The position numbers and the translations under genes were made by a program. From NCBI GenBank assembly GCA_036393835.1, contig DASWGI010000329.1, positions 1 to 13,592 of the forward strand: DNA of 13,592 nucleotides, in the 5' to 3' direction. The notes beneath the pieces are model-generated. The model was given only the letters and a program-made list of their open reading frames with translations, had not been told where the DNA came from and ran no database searches. This document shows positions 8,900 to 13,592 of the stretch, piece after piece (the first letter of the stretch is position 1; every line of letters starts with the position of its first letter). The DNA comes from VBKO01 sp036393835 (GTDB taxonomy: Bacteria > Myxococcota > Myxococcia > Myxococcales > 40CM-4-68-19).

Positions 8900-8902
8900 C
8901 TG

Positions 8903-8932
8903 TTGACGCACGCTCGCTTCGCGCGGTACTGC
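8903..8932 (+). promoter_or_regulatory. Possible promoter for the nucleoside importer operon
   Basis: TTGACG (8903-8908) lies in the 41-base gap before the BMP lipoprotein start. TACTGC at 8927-8932, 18 bases later, is a poor -10 candidate. Read-through from the YyaL-like gene is an equal possibility. The identical hexamer precedes the pyrimidine phosphorylase. Confidence 0.25.
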
Positions 8933-8940
8933 CGCAGCGG

Positions 8941-10104
8941 ATGCGCCTCGCCCGGCTGTGGGTCCTCGCCGCGCTCTGCTGGACGCTCGGCGCGTGCAAG
9001 AAGACGGCGCCGCCGCACACGGTGGGTCTGGCGCTCGACGTGGGCGGGCGCGGCGACCAGTCCTTCAACGACGGCGCCTTGCGCGGCCTGGAGGCGATGG
9101 CCGCGGGGCTGCGCTACACGCCGCGCGGCTACGAGCCCCTGCCGGACGGGGAGTACCGCAAGCTCCTCGGACCGCTCGCGCTGCCGCACCTGGGGATCCC
9201 CCCGCCCCTCGTGCTGCAGGGCAAGGCGCAGGAGGACTACGAGCCGAACCTGCAGCTCCTGATCGACCAGGGCGCCGAGCTGGTGGTGGCGGTGGGCTTC
9301 ATGATGGAGCCGGCCACGCGCACGGTGGCGCGCGACAACCCGCGCGCGAAGTTCCTGCTCATCGATAGCCCGGTGCTCAACGACGCAGGCAAGCCCACCA
9401 CGCTCCCCAACGTGCGCGCAGTCGTCTTTCGCGAGCACGAGGGCAGCTTCCTCGCCGGCGCGCTTGCGGGCGAGCTGACGCGCACTGGCAAGGTCGGGTT
9501 CGTGGGCGGGATGCAGCTCCCGCTCATCCAGAAGTTCGAGGTCGGCTTCCGCGCCGGCGTGCGCGCCGTCAATCCCGCGGCGGCCCGGGACGTGCTGGTC
9601 GCGTACACGGGCAGCTTCGACGACGAGCGCAAGGGCGTCGAGGTCGGGCAGGACCTCTACCGGCGCGGTTGCGACATCGTCTTCCATGGCGCCGGGCTCG
9701 ACGGGCTGGGCGTGATCAAGGCCGCGCAGCAGGCCGGCCGCTGGGTGATCGGCGTGGACAGCGACCAGGGCCACGTCGCCCCGCGGAACGTGCTCACCAG
9801 CATGATCAAGCACGCCGACCTGGCCGTGTACCACGCGGTCCGCGACGCCGTGAACGGAAGCTTCACCGGCGGCGACGTCGTGCTCGGCCTGGCGGAAGGG
9901 GGCGTCGGGTTGGCGCCTCTCGGAGGCGACGCGGATCCGGCCGTCACGGCGGCGGCGCGGGCCGCGGCGATGAAGGACGTGGAGATCCTGCGTGCAGCGG
10001 TCGTTTCCGGCCGCATCGCGGTGCCGGCGACGCCGCAGGAGCTGGCGCGGTTCGACCCACCCACTCCCGAGGCGCTGGGGCTCGCAGCGGCGCGTGGGCC
10101 TTGA
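8941..10104 (+). CDS. bmpA: BMP/PnrA-family nucleoside-binding lipoprotein of an ABC importer
   Basis: This is the substrate-binding component that captures nucleosides outside the inner membrane and hands them to the permeases. The 387-residue product has a signal peptide with lipobox LGAC and lipidated Cys19. The BMP family hallmarks are VGLALDVGGRGDQSFNDGALRGLE (28-51), DYEPNLQLLIDQGAELVVAVGFMM, VVFREHEGSFLAGALAG, GKVGFVGGMQLPLIQKFEVGFRAGV, HGAGLDGLGVIKAAQQ and GVDSDQGHVAPRNVLTSMIKHAD. Compared with typical BMP proteins there is an apparent insertion of about 25 residues between the first helix and the DYEPN motif (about 59-98, Pro/Leu-rich). The ATG at 8941 puts a normal signal peptide at the N-terminus; no strong Shine-Dalgarno is seen. 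It heads an operon with the ATPase and two permeases, whose family is known for nucleoside uptake. The exact ligand range cannot be read from the sequence. Confidence 0.92.
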   Translation: MRLARLWVLAALCWTLGACKKTAPPHTVGLALDVGGRGDQSFNDGALRGLEAMAAGLRYTPRGYEPLPDGEYRKLLGPLALPHLGIPPPLVLQGKAQEDYEPNLQLLIDQGAELVVAVGFMMEPATRTVARDNPRAKFLLIDSPVLNDAGKPTTLPNVRAVVFREHEGSFLAGALAGELTRTGKVGFVGGMQLPLIQKFEVGFRAGVRAVNPAAARDVLVAYTGSFDDERKGVEVGQDLYRRGCDIVFHGAGLDGLGVIKAAQQAGRWVIGVDSDQGHVAPRNVLTSMIKHADLAVYHAVRDAVNGSFTGGDVVLGLAEGGVGLAPLGGDADPAVTAAARAAAMKDVEILRAAVVSGRIAVPATPQELARFDPPTPEALGLAAARGP

Positions 10105-11663
10105 GCGCGCTCGAGCTGCGCGGGATCGTGAAGCGGTTCGGCGGCCTGGCCGCGGTCGACGGAGTCACCCTCTCGCTCGCACCGGGCGAGGTGCTGGCGG
10201 TGGTCGGCGAGAACGGCGCCGGGAAGAGCACGCTCGCCGGCGTGGCGTGCGGGCTGTACCGGGCCGACGCAGGCAGCGTTCGCATGCTGGGGCGCGAGCT
10301 GCCGCCCGGCGATCCGCGCGCGGCCATCGAGGCCGGACTGGGGGCCGTCTACCAGGACTTCATGCTCGTGCCGCCGCTGCGCGTCTGGGAAAACGTGGTG
10401 CTCGGGCGGGAGCCGCGCCGGCTGGGCGTGCTCGACGCCGCGCGCGCGCGCCGCGAGGTCGCCGCCGCCGCGGAGGGAGCCGGCCTCCGGCTGGAGGTGG
10501 ATGCGCGCGTCGAGGCGCTGAACGTCGCCGCGCAGCAACGGGTGGAGATCGTCAAGCAGCTGTGGCGCGGAGCGCGGGTGCTGATCCTCGACGAGCCCAC
10601 TTCCGTCCTGGCGCCGGGCGAGATCGATGGGCTGCTCCGGACGGTGCGCGCGCTGGCGGCCGGCGGCCGTGGGGTCGTCTTCATCTCGCACAAGCTGCGC
10701 GAGGTGCTCGCGGTGGCGGACCGGATCGCGGTGTTGCGGCGCGGGAAGCTGGTCCAGGTGACCAGAGCGTCGGGGACTTCCGCCGTCCAGCTCGCCGAAG
10801 CGGTGATGGGCGCTCCGGAGGAATCGACCACGACCGCAACCACGACCGCAACCCCGACCACGACCGCGACCTCGACCTCGACTCCGACCGCAACCCCGAC
10901 CCCCCGCCTCCTGGCCCGCGACCTGCGCTGCGAGGACGCGCGGGGCCGCCCTGCCCTGCGTAGCCTGTCCTTCCACGTCCGCGCCGGCGAGGTCCTCGGT
11001 ATCGCGGGCGTGGACGGCAACGGCCAGACCGAGCTCGCCGAGGCGCTTGCCGGCTTGCGCCGCGCGCGCGGTGCGCTCCGGCTGGACGGCGAGGAAGGCC
11101 TCGGAGCGCATGGCTGGGCGCGCAGTCCGGGCGCCGCACGTCGCAGTGGCATCGTCCACCTCCCGGAGGACCGCCACGGCCGCGCGCTGTGCTTGCCGCT
11201 CACCGTCGAGGAGAACCTGTCGCTCGGCTGGCAGGCGCAGCCGCCGTACGCGCGCGGCGCGCTGATCGACGGTCCGGGACGGCGGCACAGGGCGGTGGAG
11301 CTGATCGAGGCGTTCCGGATCCGCCCGGCGGACCCGCTGGCGCGAGCCGGCGACCTGTCGGGCGGGAACCAGCAGAAGCTCGTCGCCGCGCGCGAGCTGT
11401 GCGGCGGGCCGCAGCCGCGCCTGGTGATCGCGGTGCAGCCCACCCGGGGCCTCGACGTGGGCGCCGGGCGGCGCGTGCGCGATGCGCTCCGCTCGTCGGC
11501 CAAGGGCGGCGCCGCGGTGCTGCTCTTCTCCCCCGACCTGGACGAGCTGCGCGCCCTCGCGGATCGCATCCTGGTGCTCTACGAAGGCCGCGCCGCGGGC
11601 GAGGCGCCGCCCACCGCGAGCGACGAGTCGCTCGGCCGCCTCATGCTGGGCCAGACCGCATGA
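10101..11663 (+). CDS. nupA: Nucleoside ABC importer ATPase with two fused nucleotide-binding domains
   Basis: This ATPase powers the importer from the cytoplasmic face. Of 520 residues, domain 1 (about 3-236) has Walker A GENGAGKST (36-44), Q-loop Gln85, Walker B VLILDEPTS (160-168) and His197. Its signature region reads LNVAAQQRVEI (140-150), where related proteins have an LSVG-like sequence. Domain 2 (about 270-518) has the altered Walker A GVDGNGQTEL (303-312), a normal signature LSGGNQQK (419-426) and QPTRGLDVGA (446-455) in place of a Walker B Glu. An Asn-Gly-Gln Walker A and a QPTRGLD motif are usual for this importer class. Between the domains lies a (Thr-X)13 linker made by an in-frame hexamer repeat. 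The TTG at 10101 is chosen because it begins the conserved ALELRGIVKRF region and overlaps the upstream stop as TTGA; no earlier in-frame start fits. The next gene overlaps its stop by 4 bases. Confidence 0.92.
   Translation: MSALELRGIVKRFGGLAAVDGVTLSLAPGEVLAVVGENGAGKSTLAGVACGLYRADAGSVRMLGRELPPGDPRAAIEAGLGAVYQDFMLVPPLRVWENVVLGREPRRLGVLDAARARREVAAAAEGAGLRLEVDARVEALNVAAQQRVEIVKQLWRGARVLILDEPTSVLAPGEIDGLLRTVRALAAGGRGVVFISHKLREVLAVADRIAVLRRGKLVQVTRASGTSAVQLAEAVMGAPEESTTTATTTATPTTTATSTSTPTATPTPRLLARDLRCEDARGRPALRSLSFHVRAGEVLGIAGVDGNGQTELAEALAGLRRARGALRLDGEEGLGAHGWARSPGAARRSGIVHLPEDRHGRALCLPLTVEENLSLGWQAQPPYARGALIDGPGRRHRAVELIEAFRIRPADPLARAGDLSGGNQQKLVAARELCGGPQPRLVIAVQPTRGLDVGAGRRVRDALRSSAKGGAAVLLFSPDLDELRALADRILVLYEGRAAGEAPPTASDESLGRLMLGQTA
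10827..10904 (+). repeat. In-frame ACCNCG hexamer array (13 units) encoding a (Thr-X)13 linker
   Basis: Thirteen exact 6-base units follow the pattern ACC then NCG or NCA. They encode Thr alternating with Thr, Ala, Pro or Ser at residues 243-268 of the importer ATPase. Nearly all variation falls on the first base of the second codon, where all four bases occur; the small remainder is third-base change (ACT, GCA, CCC). Unlike the related intergenic array at 1362-1431 there are no 5-base units, as expected if reading frame has been kept by selection. Confidence 0.9.
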
Positions 11664-12745
11664 CGTTGCGCGACCGCCTCCTCGGGCCCGCGCGCGAGCC
11701 GTTCTGGGCAGCCTCGCTCGCGGTGCTGGCCGCGCTCGCGGTGTCGTTCCTCGTCGTCGCCGCCTCCGGGAAGAACGCCGCGCTGGGGTTCGCCCATCTG
11801 TTGCAAGGCGCGCTGGGCGGACCCGGACCGCTCGGCGAGACGGCCGTCAAGTCGGGCGTCCTCATCCTGACCGGGCTGTCCGTCGCCGTCGCGTTCACGG
11901 TCGGGCTCTTCAACATCGGGGGCGAAGGACAGCTCATCTGGGGCGCGCTGGCCGCGGCGGTGGTGGGCCGCGCGCTCGATCTACCCGCGCCCCTCCTCAT
12001 TCCCGCGTCGCTGCTCGCCGCGGCGGCAGCGGGCGCGGCCTGGGGCCTCGTCGCCGGGGTGCTCAAGGTCCACCGGGGCGTCCACGAAGTCATCTCGACC
12101 ATCTTGCTCAACTGGATCGCGATCCACCTGGTGCACGGCTGGCTCGTCGCCGGACCGCTCGCCGCGCGCGGGTCGGGCAGCTCCGTCAGCATGGCCGGGA
12201 CGGAGCCCATCCGCACGGCGGCCTGGCTTCCCCGCCTCCTGCCCGCGTCGCGCCTCGACCTCGGGTTTCCCATCGCGCTCGCCTGCGCGGCGGCGGTCTG
12301 GTTCCTGCTCACGCGGACGCGGCTCGGGTTCGAATGGCGGGCGGTGGGCGCCGGGGCCGGCGCCGCCGAGGCGAGCGGAATCCCGATCCGGCGGCGCGTG
12401 TGCGAAGCGATGAGCGCGTCCGGCGCGCTGGCCGGACTCGCGGGCGGGTTGCTCGTGCTCGGCACGGAGCACCGGTACCCGGGCGTCTTCCGCACCGGAT
12501 ACGGATTCGACGGCATCGCCGTGGCGCTGATCGGAGGCGGCACGGCCCCGGGCGTCGTGGCTGCCGGCCTCGTCTTCGGCGCGGTGCGCGCGGGCGCGAC
12601 GCGGCTGCAGCTGATCGGGATCCATCCCAGCTTCGCCGAGCTGATCCAGGGGATCGCGGTGCTGCTCGTCGCCGCTCCGCGGCTGTTCGCGCCCCTGCTC
12701 GTGCGGCTGCGCGCCATCGCGCGCCCACCGGGCGTTCCGCCGTGA
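11660..12745 (+). CDS. nupB: Nucleoside ABC importer permease 1
   Basis: This membrane subunit forms half of the nucleoside channel. The 361-residue product is strongly hydrophobic with many predicted spans, the first at about 15-35. Family landmarks are the GLFNIGGEGQLIWGA segment (82-96), the cytoplasmic coupling-type motif HRGVHEVISTILLNWIA (138-154) that should contact the ATPase, RTRLGFEWRAVGAGAGAAEASGI (219-241), and GYGFDGIAVALIGGGTAPGVVAAGLVFGA (280-308). It belongs to the BPD_transp_2 group of permeases found with BMP proteins. The start ATG at 11660 overlaps the ATPase stop as ATGA, and its own stop overlaps the next start as GTGA, indicating translational coupling along the operon. 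Confidence 0.92.
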   Translation: MTLRDRLLGPAREPFWAASLAVLAALAVSFLVVAASGKNAALGFAHLLQGALGGPGPLGETAVKSGVLILTGLSVAVAFTVGLFNIGGEGQLIWGALAAAVVGRALDLPAPLLIPASLLAAAAAGAAWGLVAGVLKVHRGVHEVISTILLNWIAIHLVHGWLVAGPLAARGSGSSVSMAGTEPIRTAAWLPRLLPASRLDLGFPIALACAAAVWFLLTRTRLGFEWRAVGAGAGAAEASGIPIRRRVCEAMSASGALAGLAGGLLVLGTEHRYPGVFRTGYGFDGIAVALIGGGTAPGVVAAGLVFGAVRAGATRLQLIGIHPSFAELIQGIAVLLVAAPRLFAPLLVRLRAIARPPGVPP

Positions 12746-13592
12746 GCGCCGCAATCTCCAGCGTTCTGGAGTTCGCGCCGCCCCTGGTGCTGGCCGCGCT
12801 CGGCGGAGTGCTGAGCGAGCGCGCCGGCGTGGTGAACATCGGGCTGGAAGGAATGATGCGCTTCGGCGCGTTCGCGGCGGCCGTGGGCGCGTTCTTCACA
12901 GGTTCGCCATGGCTGGGCCTCGCCTGCGGGGCGCTGGCGGGCGCGGCCGCGGCGGGCGTGCACGCGCTCCTGTCTCTCCGCTTCCGCGCCGAGCAGGTGG
13001 TGAGCGGAATCGCGCTCAACCTCGTGTCGCTCGGCCTGACGACCTTCCTGCTCGAGGCGACGTTCGGCTCCTCCGGCGTGAGCCCGCCGGTGCCCGCCCT
13101 GCCGCGCGACGCTTCCGGGCGAACGGCGCTCGCCTGGGTGGCCATCGGCTTGCCGATCCTGCTGCACGTCGCGTTCGTGCGCACGCCGCTGGGGCTGCGC
13201 ATCCGCGCCGCCGGCGAGAACCCGCGCGCCGTCGCCACCGCGGGAGTGCGCGTGCTGCCCTTGCGCGCCGCGTGCGTCCTCGGGAGCGGCGTCCTCGCCG
13301 GCCTCGGCGGCGCCGCGCTGTCGGTGGGCATCCTGGGGCAGTTCGACGCGCGCATGCCCGCCGGCCAGGGCTTCATGGCGCTCGCCGCGATGGTGTTCGG
13401 CCGCTGGACTCCGCTCGGCGCGGCGGGGGCCGCCTTCTTTTTCGCCGCCGCCGATGCGCTGCAGCGGCAGCTGTCCTTCTCGCTGCACGCAGCCGACCTG
13501 CGTCTGTCGGGGATCTTCCTCGCGCTGCCCTACGCGCTGACGCTGCTCTTGCTCGCCGCCGGGGCGGGGCGCATCCGCGCTCCCGCCGCCGA
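12742..13592 (+). CDS. nupC: Nucleoside ABC importer permease 2 (3' end outside window)
   Basis: This is the second membrane subunit, pairing with permease 1. The frame starts at GTG 12742, which overlaps the upstream stop as GTGA, and stays open through 283 codons to the window edge. Family length suggests only a few tens of residues are missing. The hallmark LSERAGVVNIGLEGMM (24-39) is clear. It is followed by RFRAEQVVSGIALNLVSLGLTTFLLE with the coupling-type motif, RTPLGLRIRAAGENPRAVATAGV, and GQFDARMPAGQGFMALAAMVFGRWTPLGAAGAAFFFAAADALQ. Multiple spans are evident. The neighbouring order binding protein, ATPase, permease, permease matches known BMP-NupABC operons; a downstream salvage or deaminase gene could lie beyond the edge. 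Confidence 0.92.
   Translation, partial: MSAAISSVLEFAPPLVLAALGGVLSERAGVVNIGLEGMMRFGAFAAAVGAFFTGSPWLGLACGALAGAAAAGVHALLSLRFRAEQVVSGIALNLVSLGLTTFLLEATFGSSGVSPPVPALPRDASGRTALAWVAIGLPILLHVAFVRTPLGLRIRAAGENPRAVATAGVRVLPLRAACVLGSGVLAGLGGAALSVGILGQFDARMPAGQGFMALAAMVFGRWTPLGAAGAAFFFAAADALQRQLSFSLHAADLRLSGIFLALPYALTLLLLAAGAGRIRAPAA

Noticed and set aside
11641..13488. Minus-strand open frame of 615 codons opposite the two permeases
   Set aside because: It is antisense to two clearly conserved membrane proteins and its translation is low-complexity; typical of a high-GC shadow.

Overview
This is a very GC-rich, gene-dense window with G or C at most third codon positions. It carries a proton-channel pair of the TolQ/ExbB and TolR/ExbD type, two lipoproteins with Ala-rich signal peptides and a YyaL/DUF255 protein. 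Together these suggest a Gram-negative, high-GC bacterium, most plausibly a member of the Myxococcota such as an Anaeromyxobacter relative. That placement is inferred from composition and gene style, not from a marker gene. I saw no tRNA, rRNA, CRISPR array, insertion sequence or phage gene, and no stretch over 300 bases lacks a gene.

Layout from left to right. (1) The 3' part of a probable secreted protein, possibly an alpha/beta hydrolase (+, cut by the left edge). (2) Two minus-strand salvage genes: purine nucleoside phosphorylase and cytidine deaminase, separated by a degenerate ACCNCG hexamer array. (3) A divergent plus-strand pair, ExbB/TolQ-like and ExbD/TolR-like. (4) A minus-strand MJ1255-like glycosyltransferase. 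(5) A divergent plus-strand pyrimidine-nucleoside (thymidine) phosphorylase. (6) A small minus-strand lipoprotein of unknown function whose stop codon abuts the phosphorylase stop. (7) A divergent plus-strand YyaL/DUF255 protein. (8) A plus-strand nucleoside ABC importer operon: a BMP-family binding lipoprotein, a double-domain ATPase and two permeases, the second cut by the right edge.

The theme of the window is nucleoside scavenging. The importer would bring nucleosides into the cell, cytidine deaminase would turn (deoxy)cytidine into (deoxy)uridine, and the two phosphorylases would split pyrimidine and purine nucleosides into bases and (deoxy)ribose-1-phosphate. The genes lie in at least three transcription units on both strands, interleaved with unrelated functions, so this is a dispersed neighbourhood rather than one operon.

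The most unusual sequence feature is the ACCNCG array. It occurs once between genes, upstream of cytidine deaminase, and once inside the importer ATPase gene. There it stays in frame and forms a (Thr-X)13 linker between the two ATPase halves. Other points of note are very tight or overlapping convergent gene ends, a read-through-like tail on cytidine deaminase, and a run of three 4-base stop/start overlaps that use TTG, ATG and GTG starts in turn. I did not find evidence for a wholly new defence or mobile system here.
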